Below, one piece after another: positions 11,101-20,003 of a stretch of DNA of 64,000 nt (the first letter of the stretch is position 1; the number at the start of each line of letters is the position of its first letter). Position numbers and translations under genes: made by a program. A model generated the notes under the pieces. That model searched no databases and was not told the origin of the DNA. It saw only the letters and a program-made list of their open reading frames with translations. The DNA is from an uncultured Bacteroidales bacterium (GTDB lineage: Bacteria; Bacteroidota; Bacteroidia; Bacteroidales; Bacteroidaceae). The DNA lies in NCBI GenBank assembly GCA_902799685.1, contig CADCBO010000009.1:41289-105288 (forward strand), in the 5' to 3' direction.

Positions 11101-14100
11101 ATATGGTTTGTAACAGATACCATTTCTTCTACAGACTGGATAGACGCAGTCATCATCAGCCGCAAGGGTATCTTTGACCCGGTAGAGACCTCATTCCGGA
11201 TTCAGGGCAGCGGTACCGACACCCTGTTTGTTGACATCCTTGAGCGAGGCAGCCTTATTGCGGGTTATGAAAAATCAGACAACAAGTATTTCAATGTCCA
11301 GCTGTTCAACCAAGACGGAGTAAAGATAGGCGGAGGCCAGACCACCGGTAAGGAGATGGCTTTCTACAATCTTGAAGAGGGACAATACACCGTCATAGCA
11401 TCATCGGGCAAGAACGGCAATATAAGCGTTGCCCGTCTGGAACAGTTTGAATCATTGGGACTTGAAATAGATGTTGACTATGTATTGATACCGGTATATA
11501 TAACATCGGGACAGATAGAAACCGTTCAGTTCCAGACACTGCCCGAACTCAACCTGACCGGCCGTAAATACCTGGTGAGCAACTCATTTGAGTCAGACAA
11601 GATTAAGGTTTACAACGGTGACTACACCTCACTTACCTGCCGCTTTGACCTGCGTCCTGACCTGGCCGGAAAACTAAATGACACATATGCCGTAATTGAT
11701 TTGCCGCGGGGCTGCTCGTATGTAAACGGCAGTGCACTTCTTAACGGTGTACAGAATGATGCCGATGTAGTTGCACAAGGTCAGGCTTACAGCATCCGTA
11801 TTCCCATCGATGACCGTAACCTTACAAATGAGATAAGGCTCTCAGTCATACCTACCCTTTCAGGTACAGCGGAATTCTCGGCTTCAATCAGTTTCTATGA
11901 AGACGATACAAAGCGTTCGGTACTCATAGGTGATGCCAGAGTACAAGTGGTAGGCATTACCGTCAATGCCCAGAGCATGACAATCAGGGATACCATATCC
12001 ATAAGCGGAACAGCACCCGCAAATGCATCAGTACTTGTATATGACGGTGATGCCCTTATTGCCAGTACAACAGCAACGCTTGCCAACAGCTGGTTTGTAA
12101 GGGCCGGACTGAATGATCCCAAAGTCATGTCATACCACCGCATTCATGCCAAAATCCAGTCTGAGAACGGTTGGGTTGATACCGATACCACCAAGTGCCT
12201 GTATAATCCTTACGGAGTTTACAATGCAGGCATTCTGATGGAGATATACAGCCCTAACGTAAAGATTGATGTATGTGAGGTATATGACGCACGCCAAAGG
12301 GGTGACAAGAGAATACCAAGAACTGTTACAGGTTACAGCCCCACAATAAACTACATCAATTATCCCATGCTGGCAGCTCATTCAGATAATGTAGCCAGAA
12401 GAGCAGCAGGCCTGGTACAGGGTTATAATTATGATCAGTTTGTTACTGAATTTGCAGGTGCAGGAGTCTACTTTGATTTTGAAAGGGGCGAAGCTGAACC
12501 ATATTACAACCTTGGAGCAAACGCCACATATGTGTATAAGTTCCAGGCTTATTTCCCGGGATGTGACAGCACTGAAGTTCAGGACGTTCAATTCACTCTC
12601 CTGCTAGAGGACAGCACCAAGACCATACTGCCTGCATATTATGTAGAACCTGGTCACTGGGAAGGAGCCAGGGCATTTAACTCTGATGGTGCACTGCCTG
12701 TAAACATTACGCAGATATATTATACGCCCAACAAACCTCTTCCATATGATTCTGTTGGAGTAAGGCAGACTATAAGTGAGTATCAGGCATTTGAAGCAGA
12801 TCACTTACGTAATAGAGAACGTCTGAAGGAACTCAAACAGACTGCTTATGACATTGAATCCAGACAGGACATCACTCCGCAGGATCAGGCCCATCTGCAA
12901 CAGTGTCTGGATGAGGCTTATAGCCTGGTGCAGACATCATCATTAGGTTATGAGTTCAATGAGGAACAGCTGGCATACATAAACTCATTAAGAGGACTTG
13001 ACTATGAAGAAATAGTCAGGGCATTCAAGAATATACCCGGAGTTGAGATATCTGATGAACTGATAGAGTTTGTGCTTGGTAATGAGAACTCCATACCATT
13101 GTTCGGTACGATTGAGCCCAGAGAACTGGCCACAGGCTACTATTCGCCGCGTGTCACATATAATTTCAACTATGCAGACAATTTTGCAGACCTTCTCAAC
13201 CCTGATAACGGCTGGAAGATAGAATTCAGTCAAGACTATACGGTCATGACACTGTCTGACTCAAACGGCAACTACATGAAGTTTGAGGACATGAACTATC
13301 CCAAATCCACCGGCTCGTTAGCTACTCCAAGAGGTGACGGATACAAGTTGAAAGAATACAGCCCTTCACATGAAGAGGTTATGTCAGGAATGGATATAGC
13401 CGGCAACATTAACACAGGTACAGGTTTAGGCGCATCAATTCTTGAAAGCGGAAGCCATCTCTTGCTGAACGGTGAAATGGGTTCTGTATATCAATCAATC
13501 GGTCTTGCAGGGGTAAAAGAAGCAGCCAGTGGATTAGGCAATTTGACAGGAGGCCTTGGTATGGTCTTGGATGGAAAGGCAGCCTGGGATGCTCTTAGCC
13601 GTGATAACTGGGGTGACTGGCTTGCTATGGGACGTCAGAATCAGGATGTAATGGGTATTGATTTCCTCATGCAGACTGAGCAGATCGGTGCAGGTCTGGC
13701 TAACTGGAACGCAGCTGTTGCTGTAGGTCATATAGCGCTTGCCACAATAGGAGCAATATCCATGGTGGCATTCGCCGCTTGTCCGCCGGTTGGATTGATT
13801 GTGGGAGTTCTGAGTGCTATTGGAGGTTATCTGCTTGACAAACAGGACCAGAAATTCCAGGCAGAGAGTGCCAATCTGCTTGCAAGATGGCAGAGCGTGA
13901 TTGACAAGAAGAGAGCCAACAACTCCAAGCCTAACCGCGACCCGTCGGGATTTGTATGTGAAGCTGTTGAAAGTAACCGTTTGCCTGGAGTAACCGCCAC
14001 CGTATATCACAAGTATATGGCTCAGGATGTTTATGGTGAATGGCATGAGATTGTTGAGCCTTGGGATGCAGAACTCTATGAGCAGGTAAATCCGCAGCAG

Positions 14101-15267
14101 ACCGATGATGACGGATTCTACGGTTGGGATGTTCCCGAGGGCCTGTGGCAGGTAAGGTTTGAGAAAGAAGGATATGTCTCAGACACCACAGACTGGCTCA
14201 TTGTTCCGCCTCCACAGCTTGACGTCAACATATCACTTACCAGTTACGCCACACCTTATGTCAAAGCAGTCAAGACTTATGAGCAAGGCATCAACATCAC
14301 ATTCAGCAAGTATATGCGTACAGCTACTCTCACTACCGATAACATAATGGTAATAAGCAACGGAACCGCTATACCGGGCACAGTAGAACTGCTTGACAAT
14401 GAATGGGGATTCAACACTGATGAGGAGTTTGCCTCAAGGATACGCTTTGTTCCTGCAGACATCTCATTCACCGCAGGTTCAGAGATAACACTCATACTGT
14501 CAGACCATCTGGAGAGTTATGCCGGTGTAGCGTTGGAGAACGGCTTTGTTCAGGACTTTACTGTGACACGTGAGGTTGAGTACCTGTCCGTACCGGAATA
14601 CATTGAGCTGAGAGTTGGCCAGACCGAGACAGTAACCATTCAGGCAGAGCCGGCCATTGCATCATACGGTCATAAAGCCGTTATAAGCAATTCCGCTAAG
14701 CAGATTGTTTCAATCAGTGCCGATACACTGTCGTTTGACACCCTTGGAACAGCCTCGCTCAGTATCAGGGGAACCAGCCTTGGAGAGACCACCATAAGCG
14801 TAATGCTTCCTGACTTTGAAATCATGAACATTATTACTGTTAACGTGCTGCCTGACAGCCTCTTCCCCGCCCCGCCGTACGCATCAGTAGAGAGCGGTCA
14901 GGCAGTGGATCCAGGTACAGCCGTAAGCCTGCTTTCAGACAGCACGGATTATATTATATGGTACACCCTTGACGGCAGCAATCCGCTCCTCAAGGACAAT
15001 CCTAACACCTTATATTATGATGAGCCCATTGTGATTGATACCACCACAACCATCATAGCGGTAGTACAGGTAGGCAGCCGATACAGTTATCCCGCCACAT
15101 TCACATATACTGTAGAGGATGGTTCATCAGTAAGCTCAAGCAAGGCCGATCCGGCAGTTCACAACCTGTATGACCTGATGGGCCGCAAGATCTATGAGGC
15201 GCCTGATCAGAAACCATACATCAATGGTAACCGGATTGAGATCAGAACAGATAAAGCTCATAAATAA
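8143..15267 (+). CDS. Giant secreted modular protein (2374 residues)
   Basis: An exported protein; the start at 8143 is chosen because it opens a signal peptide 'MRRIGKTVITVLLMAVSLHA-YAQ'. Seen: BspA-like leucine-rich repeats (early region, 'LPGTIQSMES'; again about 590-680 with 'IPSGAFEEI', 'LPASVDTIDYNAF'); carboxypeptidase-regulatory-like folds ('GVVTDAATGQPVNGARI' near 850; 'LPGVTATVYHKY' near 1950); a helical charged stretch near 1560-1610; a hydrophobic glycine-rich segment near 1870-1900 ('ATIGAISMVAF'); Ig-like modules; a chitobiase C-terminal-like domain ('IIWYTLDGSNPLL', near 2270); and a C-terminal 'LYDLMGRKIYE' tail. It is probably a surface adhesin or matrix protein. No catalytic site is recognised. 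Transcription probably ends at the hairpin 15290-15325. Confidence 0.75.
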   Translation: MRRIGKTVITVLLMAVSLHAYAQFNTEYRTPDGQLYLLDTDRNIAVFTGVENAGTSVVIPSGIQKDGIAYTVVATEIMTGSITESYHNVISLSLPGTIQSMESGSASMFPNLKELHIEAVVPPVIGYGRNYEHVLYVSDDTVPFCKLYVPSISLDLYKADSCWQTFAEMVPVNSVPAQLYIADSIDINSNAKIYVDKTVIGAHIRNDLYGHLSLTGGGFHTVSLSMFYNRAYDYYYANSEDKRTFDASLLVETQASADNAVIDMSLIQDRWAFISLPYDIKVSDIEYPDSAAIVIRRYDGSARAKSDYSGTWKDLTPDSTLHAGSGYIIQIHNCSQDPYVDYYNPIDVKFPVTGAQAASGLFANGNVTVALHDYPSEFKQNRAWNLVGNPYPCCFDIKNTDYSGTYYVWDPETESFKELSTHYDDYILLPGESFFIQAPQDKQSITFYAAGRKHCKVGPDSPAVQVRKSARRTGKPQSVIVRTGIDTDWNPANPGDPGCNLWNPELGKVMIDYYQSGYLGDAIDNAIGLTVGKTFMDETVTEIRGRVKEIVIAGPFIADDIRAFYNYPNCKVLDLSRTTGLSKIPSGAFEEIALGTIILPASVDTIDYNAFRAYTGLEAIHLYSPMPPYVDEQAFDSIPKGCTVYVSAITYPLYLVNNFWSQLNIKPFTDQTGSLKVSLPQDWTDGRYQGLRVQVTSNEYGHTTGFLITDKQTYLFSNLIKDGSYKVELKRNDGITLSRINEVVVAGKDIEVSLPDVIRMHSVAARIYTPQGSDITSACHVTWSAYGTVLADSYYLQDITEGTELDYTVILPQKYALEYMLPDTLFHVTIGTADTMLVHRLTDIPRITLSGVVTDAATGQPVNGARIVTECTMTGRYSKSFTAQSAADGTFSMSVLSTAATVRVMADGYFDRTVTLESTETGQLSLAVSRLAGQKVRVETTYTTAGNDEYPVVITRGYSDMSDLKYSFYSEEQEKELTGYIIQYPDIWFVTDTISSTDWIDAVIISRKGIFDPVETSFRIQGSGTDTLFVDILERGSLIAGYEKSDNKYFNVQLFNQDGVKIGGGQTTGKEMAFYNLEEGQYTVIASSGKNGNISVARLEQFESLGLEIDVDYVLIPVYITSGQIETVQFQTLPELNLTGRKYLVSNSFESDKIKVYNGDYTSLTCRFDLRPDLAGKLNDTYAVIDLPRGCSYVNGSALLNGVQNDADVVAQGQAYSIRIPIDDRNLTNEIRLSVIPTLSGTAEFSASISFYEDDTKRSVLIGDARVQVVGITVNAQSMTIRDTISISGTAPANASVLVYDGDALIASTTATLANSWFVRAGLNDPKVMSYHRIHAKIQSENGWVDTDTTKCLYNPYGVYNAGILMEIYSPNVKIDVCEVYDARQRGDKRIPRTVTGYSPTINYINYPMLAAHSDNVARRAAGLVQGYNYDQFVTEFAGAGVYFDFERGEAEPYYNLGANATYVYKFQAYFPGCDSTEVQDVQFTLLLEDSTKTILPAYYVEPGHWEGARAFNSDGALPVNITQIYYTPNKPLPYDSVGVRQTISEYQAFEADHLRNRERLKELKQTAYDIESRQDITPQDQAHLQQCLDEAYSLVQTSSLGYEFNEEQLAYINSLRGLDYEEIVRAFKNIPGVEISDELIEFVLGNENSIPLFGTIEPRELATGYYSPRVTYNFNYADNFADLLNPDNGWKIEFSQDYTVMTLSDSNGNYMKFEDMNYPKSTGSLATPRGDGYKLKEYSPSHEEVMSGMDIAGNINTGTGLGASILESGSHLLLNGEMGSVYQSIGLAGVKEAASGLGNLTGGLGMVLDGKAAWDALSRDNWGDWLAMGRQNQDVMGIDFLMQTEQIGAGLANWNAAVAVGHIALATIGAISMVAFAACPPVGLIVGVLSAIGGYLLDKQDQKFQAESANLLARWQSVIDKKRANNSKPNRDPSGFVCEAVESNRLPGVTATVYHKYMAQDVYGEWHEIVEPWDAELYEQVNPQQTDDDGFYGWDVPEGLWQVRFEKEGYVSDTTDWLIVPPPQLDVNISLTSYATPYVKAVKTYEQGINITFSKYMRTATLTTDNIMVISNGTAIPGTVELLDNEWGFNTDEEFASRIRFVPADISFTAGSEITLILSDHLESYAGVALENGFVQDFTVTREVEYLSVPEYIELRVGQTETVTIQAEPAIASYGHKAVISNSAKQIVSISADTLSFDTLGTASLSIRGTSLGETTISVMLPDFEIMNIITVNVLPDSLFPAPPYASVESGQAVDPGTAVSLLSDSTDYIIWYTLDGSNPLLKDNPNTLYYDEPIVIDTTTTIIAVVQVGSRYSYPATFTYTVEDGSSVSSSKADPAVHNLYDLMGRKIYEAPDQKPYINGNRIEIRTDKAHK

Positions 15268-15288
15268 ACAGTTTACTGTTTAAACAAA

Positions 15289-15329
15289 AAAATCAGCGGC
15301 AAACTCTATTTGCCGCTGATTTTTTATTT
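15289..15329. terminator. Two-way terminator between the giant gene and the GH27 gene
   Basis: AAATCAGCGGCAAA and TTTGCCGCTGATTT pair around CTCTA, with A-run on the left and T-run on the right, so it can stop transcripts from both convergent genes. Confidence 0.9.
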
Positions 15330-15342
15330 TTGTCAGCCTGTT

Positions 15343-16575
15343 TTATTTCTTACCCGGAGTAAGGCGGTACATAGCCACGTCGTGTCCCGGAACCGTAACC
15401 TTGAGAGCCTTCTTGGTGGTGCCCACCTTAGCCTTCTTGACATTCTCTTCCCACAGGTTCTCTATATTATAGGTAATGGCATCGAATGATGTGGAAAGAT
15501 GGCTCACCTCATCATCGGTCAGGTTGTATTCCTGCCAGTTTATGTTGCACTCCACAGGCTCGGTAGAACGGTTCAGCAGGCAGAACGCCCAGTCACCGCC
15601 CTCCAGCGGCTTGAACCAGTACTCAATATCGTTTTCAGTCTTGTAGCGCAGTCCCTGAACGCCCAGCTTGTCCTGGTCAATGGCTATCACCTTCTTGTTC
15701 AGTATTATGGCGCGGGTCTCATCGGTCATCTTTGACAGGTCATTGCCCAGAATCAGCGGAGCGGCCATCATGCACCACATGCTGAAGTGTGCGCGGTCCT
15801 CATTCACGCTCATGCCGTTGCCCACCTCAAGCATATCAGGATCGTTCCAGTGTCCCGGACCTGCATATTTACGCAGCGGAGCATTCTGGTCAATGATGCT
15901 CAGAACCGTCTGTCCCCAGCCGCGCTGACGCGGGTTACCTGCAAAACGGGCGGTGATGTCACCTGTGGTACGCCATGAATGACCCACGTTCTCAGCCCAT
16001 TCCCAGGGCTTGTTTGTACCCCACTCGCACATGCTGAAGAATATGGGGCGGCCTGCAGCACGCAATGCGTCACGCATAAGAGCGTATGCGCCGCGCGGGT
16101 TTATGTTTTCGGTAGAGCACCAGTCATATTTAAGGTAATCTATTCCCCAGCGTGCATACTGGATTGCATCCTGATACTCATGGCCAAAGCTTCCGGTACG
16201 GCCGGCGCAGGTCTTGCGGCCAGCATCAGAGTATATACCCAGCTTCATGCCCTTGGAGTGAACGTAATCAGCTAAGGCCTCTATGCCCGACGGGAATGTC
16301 TTGGGATCAGGCTGCACAAAGCCGTCGGCATCACGCTCGCCGTGCCAGCAGTCATCCATGTTAAGGTAAATGTATCCTGCATCCACCAAACCTTCGGCCA
16401 CCATGGCATCGGCCTGCTCGCGTATAAGTTTCTCACTTATGTTCTGTCCGAACTTGTTCCAGCTGTTCCATCCCATCTGGGGTGTATCGGCCAGACCTTC
16501 CCATTTCTGTGCCATGCCCCATCCCGGAACAAGCGCCATAGCTGCCACAAGCAGCACTTTTGTAAGTTTTCTCAT
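15343..16575 (-). CDS. Alpha-galactosidase, glycoside hydrolase family 27
   Basis: Secreted exo-enzyme that removes terminal alpha-galactose from plant galactosides such as galactomannan or raffinose-type sugars. It has 410 residues with a signal peptide ending 'GMA'. Seen: 'PPMGWNSW'-like 'TPQMGWNSWNKFG', 'YLNMDDCW', 'GIYSDAG', nucleophile Asp at about residue 151 in 'YLKYDWC', acid/base Asp in 'WRTTGDI', and 'GPGHWNDPDML'. The start at 16575 ('MRKLTK') is preferred; an ATG nine bases upstream is possible. It stands alone on the minus strand with its own promoter, near other hemicellulose enzymes but with no SusC/SusD pair in the window. Confidence 0.93.
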   Translation of the reverse strand: MRKLTKVLLVAAMALVPGWGMAQKWEGLADTPQMGWNSWNKFGQNISEKLIREQADAMVAEGLVDAGYIYLNMDDCWHGERDADGFVQPDPKTFPSGIEALADYVHSKGMKLGIYSDAGRKTCAGRTGSFGHEYQDAIQYARWGIDYLKYDWCSTENINPRGAYALMRDALRAAGRPIFFSMCEWGTNKPWEWAENVGHSWRTTGDITARFAGNPRQRGWGQTVLSIIDQNAPLRKYAGPGHWNDPDMLEVGNGMSVNEDRAHFSMWCMMAAPLILGNDLSKMTDETRAIILNKKVIAIDQDKLGVQGLRYKTENDIEYWFKPLEGGDWAFCLLNRSTEPVECNINWQEYNLTDDEVSHLSTSFDAITYNIENLWEENVKKAKVGTTKKALKVTVPGHDVAMYRLTPGKK

Positions 16576-16612
16576 AATTATCATGTTGTTAAGGTTATGT
16601 CTCTTGATGACA

Positions 16613-16620
16613 CAAAAATA
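16613..16620 (-). promoter_or_regulatory. -7 box of the GH27 gene
   Basis: Minus-strand TATTTTTG matches TAnnTTTG and lies 37 bp upstream of the GH27 ATG. Confidence 0.55.
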
Positions 16621-16683
16621 ACGGAAATGATTCCTACATGCTAATATTTATACCTAAAAATAAGTATATTCAGTTTTATGCGT

Positions 16684-16691
16684 TATCTTTG
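16684..16691 (+). promoter_or_regulatory. -7 box of the lipoprotein gene
   Basis: TATCTTTG, a perfect box, 32 bp before the ATG at 16724. Confidence 0.6.
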
Positions 16692-16723
16692 ACCCCAGTT
16701 TTCTAACCTAAAACAACTTAATT

Positions 16724-17692
16724 ATGAGCAAATTTGAAAGGATTATCTGCAAATCAGGCATTCTGGCAATCGTCGGATTATTGACAGTTCTGTCATTCTC
16801 ATCATGCAGCAAAGACGATGACGAGAACGTTCTGACTGATAACAGCGCCATCCTGGGAACATGGAGAATGATTGGCGAGGAGTATCATCCCGCCATAGCC
16901 ACATTCAAGTCCAACGGCGAGTACGAATGGGAATGGGGCGGCATAACCGGCCTTAAGGACAACGGCACCTACACTTATAAAGACGGTGTCATAACAATGA
17001 CCATGAAGGAGCGTTGGGAGCGTGATATGGATTGGGTTGACGGAGAGAGAGTTTTCGGCGAGTGGCAAAAGATGACCGAAATCAGCCCTGAAGATCCTAC
17101 CACAAGAGTATGCACCGTCTATACTGCCCAGGAGAGCTTCCTTATCTGGAATTTTGGCGGTGACTATTTTTACAGACCCTACAACGAACACGGCTACACT
17201 GAGTACAATGCCGTAATATTCATGCTCAACGACAAATTCCAGGAGCCCAATATAAATATTGACGAGAATCTGGTTAAAGGTGAATGGATATCCACTGATT
17301 CTGAAGGAAAACTGGACGGTCGTATTATAATTGAAGGCAACAATTATACCGCATACAGCGCTTACCCATTGAACATCATGGATGAAAGCGGCGAATGGAT
17401 TGAAGTGCTTACCTCAAACAAAACTACCGGTACATACCGTTTCGACAGAGGATTCTTTATAGTCAACGTAAGCAAATATGAATGTTCATCCGAATATAAA
17501 GGATATGACAGGGAGACCGGAAGGTCAATATACGAATACTCTACCGTCAATCCCACCACTCTTGAAGCAGAGAGATGGATTACCTCAGAAACGATAGAAA
17601 GTATGGAGCAGATTATGGTGTATGTTTACAACAACAGACTGTTCTTCCAGAAACAATACGATCGTGAGGCCAAAGTTTACAAGAAGAAATAA
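16724..17692 (+). CDS. Lipoprotein with two lipocalin-like domains
   Basis: A 322-residue predicted outer-membrane or periplasmic lipoprotein. The signal peptide ends in a lipobox 'SFSSC' followed by acidic 'SKDDDEN', a surface-export-like pattern in Bacteroidetes. The mature part seems to hold two similar beta-barrel-type repeats, one starting 'ILGTWRMIGEEYHP' (about 41-170) and one 'LVKGEWISTDSEGKL' (about 180-310), each with a 'GTY' turn as in lipocalin-like Bacteroides proteins. No ligand or catalytic residue is recognised. It has its own promoter and a strong terminator, so it is a single-gene unit. Confidence 0.65.
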   Translation: MSKFERIICKSGILAIVGLLTVLSFSSCSKDDDENVLTDNSAILGTWRMIGEEYHPAIATFKSNGEYEWEWGGITGLKDNGTYTYKDGVITMTMKERWERDMDWVDGERVFGEWQKMTEISPEDPTTRVCTVYTAQESFLIWNFGGDYFYRPYNEHGYTEYNAVIFMLNDKFQEPNINIDENLVKGEWISTDSEGKLDGRIIIEGNNYTAYSAYPLNIMDESGEWIEVLTSNKTTGTYRFDRGFFIVNVSKYECSSEYKGYDRETGRSIYEYSTVNPTTLEAERWITSETIESMEQIMVYVYNNRLFFQKQYDREAKVYKKK

Positions 17693-17722
17693 CACTTTCC
17701 TGTAACAACGCATTTGAACAAT

Positions 17723-17760
17723 CAACCCCGCCTGCATCAGCAAGCGGGGTTGTTTCTTTA
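17723..17760 (+). terminator. Terminator of the lipoprotein gene
   Basis: CAACCCCGC and GCGGGGTTG form a 9-bp stem followed by TTTCTTT, 31 bp after the stop. Confidence 0.9.
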
Positions 17761-17762
17761 AA

Positions 17763-17797
17763 ATGATACAAAAGGGGTCAGACCCCAATTGTATCAT
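17763..17797 (-). repeat. 35-bp palindromic repeat (REP-A) carrying the GH43 stop codon
   Basis: Arms ATGATACAA and TTGTATCAT around a GGGGTCAGACCCC hairpin core. The minus-strand TGA of the arm (17794-17796) is the stop codon of the GH43 gene. Confidence 0.9.
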
Positions 17798-19929
17798 TTG
17801 CTCACTACAATCCTTATGCGCGCTTTCTCCTTACCGGGAATCACCTGCATCTCCAGGGTACCGGTAGTCTTTGTGCCCTCGCCCAGCAGCGTCAGCTTTG
17901 ATGTTACGGTCGGTTTAGGATTTGCCTCATCCGATATCACCTGGGCCTCGGTAAGCTGACCCGACCACAGCACCGGACCGTATGAGTGGCTCAGCGTCCA
18001 GGTACCGGCGTCAATATCGTCAAACCAGTACTCATTCACGTTCTCCTTAAGCATGATGTACCTTGTGCCTGCGCCCTGGGCATATCCGGCATTGCCTCCG
18101 CCGCCACGCTTGGCAATCTGAAGTTCTGCACCAAGCCCTATGGTCTCACGCGGGTTCTCGCTATACACCGGCAGACCGCTTGTAAACGCCTCCACATCAA
18201 AGTAATACTCCGGTTTGGTGTTCATGCTGTGCATGTAAAGCTGGTTCTTGCCATAAACTATATAGCTGTTGTAAAGCTTGTTCTTCTCAATACCATAGCG
18301 TATTACATATCCGTCAGCACCGGCCACAGGCTCCCAAATCACGTTGGCTTCACGGCGGTCCTCAGGATTGCGTACGGCCATGAACTTAGTCACCTTCTGG
18401 GTCTTCATCTTCGATGTGGTTCCAAACACGCGCAGATCCTTTATCGAGAACTTGGCGTTATCGTATGTAGCCACATTCACCACCTTCACGTAACGGGCAT
18501 TGACCGGCTTCTCCAGCTCGTTGTAGTCATGCTTCAGTTCCATCATGTTCTGGGGCTTGCTTATAATACGTGTCCAGTTTGAGTTGTCGTTCGATACAAA
18601 CACCTCATAGCACTGGTACAGCTGCTCGGTCTGGGCCTGCTGCGGTCTTGCACCGCCCATTCCGCCCATACCGCCGAATCCGCCCATACCGCCACCGGCA
18701 CGAGCAGCACCTATATGGTCCCAGTTAATCTGTACGGCGTTGATAGAAGCCTGAGCACCCAGATCCACGGTAAAGAACTCACCCTTATCGCCCGTAGCGG
18801 CCACCCAGCAGGTCTTGAAATCCTCATCAAGAGCCTGGCTTGGAGCATAATTCTCAAATGTGGATGAAACCATAGCCTTCTTGTTTACCGACAGCAGCTT
18901 CCAGTTAACGTAGTTATCTACGCCGCCCACCTTGCGCTCATCGGGATAGTACTGCGGATAGTCACCCAGAGCGGTATTTGAATACATCACGCCCTGAGCA
19001 TCAACAGCCGTCGGATAGATGGCCAGCTCCGATCCGCGTCCACCCTCGCCGTACTGTGCGGGAATCATGCAGATGGTCCATAGGTTACCCTTCTTGTCGT
19101 GGAAGGTGCTTCCGTGTCCGGCACCCACCTGGAAACCGCTGGTCTTGAACGTGAGCGGGTTATGCTCGCTGTAGGTAAACGGACCCATGGGGCTGTCCGA
19201 CACATAGATACCGTGTGAATATGATATGAACTCAAGACCTATGGCTGCATACTGCAGATAGTACTTACCGTTATGCTTTATCATGTACGGGCCTTCAATC
19301 CATGGCAGCTCCTCGGGGCCGTAGTCACGGCGTCCGTTGAATATGGAATAGATCACATCCTCGGGCTTGCGCACCTCAAATCCGTGGTTCTTTATGTCAC
19401 TCCAAAACAGCGGCTTTGGCTCACCCTTCTCCTTGAATGTGGTCTTGTCCAGCTCCACAACCTGGAACGGCATGATCTGTGACCAGCCAAAATACATGTA
19501 CAGGCGGCCGTCATCGTCCACAAACATGTTGGCGTCACCGTAGCGGTCACTGCTCAGCTCGCCTATCTTCTCCCACTCGCCCTTGCGCGGGTCTATGGCG
19601 CGATACACGTTACGGTTGTTCATCGAGCAGCCTATCAGCTTGCCGTCCATCTCCACTACCGATACCACACCGGCAGGATAACCCGGAGCATCCACGTATG
19701 TCCAGTTGCGGAAATCGGGAGAATACCAGTATCCGCGTCTGTGCGATACGAACAGGAAATAGTCGTTGTCATAGATTATCACCACAGGTTCGCCGCCACG
19801 CACGGCTCTCTCGTTTCCCACCACCACATCCAGCGGATTACAGAAAGTATGCCGCGTCTGGGCCTGCACTGCAAGACCTGCCAACGGCACGGCAACACAC
19901 AAAAGTGATTTCAGCAAAAGATGTCTCAT
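17794..19929 (-). CDS. Secreted GH43-family glycosidase with CBM-like and FN3 domains
   Basis: A 711-residue exported enzyme, signal peptide ending 'AVQAQ'. Residues about 25-330 form a five-bladed beta-propeller of the GH43 type: 'GGEPVVIIYDNDYFLF', 'YGDANMFVDDDGRLYMYFG' and 'WIEGPYMIKHNGKYYLQYA', the last with the likely general acid Glu. Likely substrates are arabinose- or xylose-containing side chains. A discoidin (F5/8 C) type domain follows at about 355-510 ('SQALDEDFKTCWVAA'), interrupted by a Gly/Met-rich loop 'GGMGGFGGMGGMGG', then an FN3-like domain (about 515-610). The stop codon TGA comes from the flanking repeat. Exact substrate cannot be told. Confidence 0.85.
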   Translation of the reverse strand: MRHLLLKSLLCVAVPLAGLAVQAQTRHTFCNPLDVVVGNERAVRGGEPVVIIYDNDYFLFVSHRRGYWYSPDFRNWTYVDAPGYPAGVVSVVEMDGKLIGCSMNNRNVYRAIDPRKGEWEKIGELSSDRYGDANMFVDDDGRLYMYFGWSQIMPFQVVELDKTTFKEKGEPKPLFWSDIKNHGFEVRKPEDVIYSIFNGRRDYGPEELPWIEGPYMIKHNGKYYLQYAAIGLEFISYSHGIYVSDSPMGPFTYSEHNPLTFKTSGFQVGAGHGSTFHDKKGNLWTICMIPAQYGEGGRGSELAIYPTAVDAQGVMYSNTALGDYPQYYPDERKVGGVDNYVNWKLLSVNKKAMVSSTFENYAPSQALDEDFKTCWVAATGDKGEFFTVDLGAQASINAVQINWDHIGAARAGGGMGGFGGMGGMGGARPQQAQTEQLYQCYEVFVSNDNSNWTRIISKPQNMMELKHDYNELEKPVNARYVKVVNVATYDNAKFSIKDLRVFGTTSKMKTQKVTKFMAVRNPEDRREANVIWEPVAGADGYVIRYGIEKNKLYNSYIVYGKNQLYMHSMNTKPEYYFDVEAFTSGLPVYSENPRETIGLGAELQIAKRGGGGNAGYAQGAGTRYIMLKENVNEYWFDDIDAGTWTLSHSYGPVLWSGQLTEAQVISDEANPKPTVTSKLTLLGEGTKTTGTLEMQVIPGKEKARIRIVVSK

Positions 19930-19966
19930 ATAGAAAGTTATTAAGGTTAGTAAAACACTGCTTTCG

Positions 19967-19974
19967 CAAAAATA
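19967..19974 (-). promoter_or_regulatory. -7 box of the GH43 gene
   Basis: Minus-strand TATTTTTG, 37 bp upstream of the GH43 ATG, almost back-to-back with the gtrA promoter. Confidence 0.55.
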
Positions 19975-19987
19975 ATCAGATTCTCAT

Positions 19988-19995
19988 TATCTTTG
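19988..19995 (+). promoter_or_regulatory. -7 box of the GtrA-family gene
   Basis: TATCTTTG only 8 bp before the ATG at 20004, so the transcript should be leaderless or nearly so. Confidence 0.6.
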
Positions 19996-20003
19996 CAATC
20001 GTG

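Noticed and set aside
19479-20003. N-terminal extension of the GtrA gene
   Set aside because: Runs antisense through GH43 and across a perfect -7 box; GtrA proteins start at the Met at 20004.
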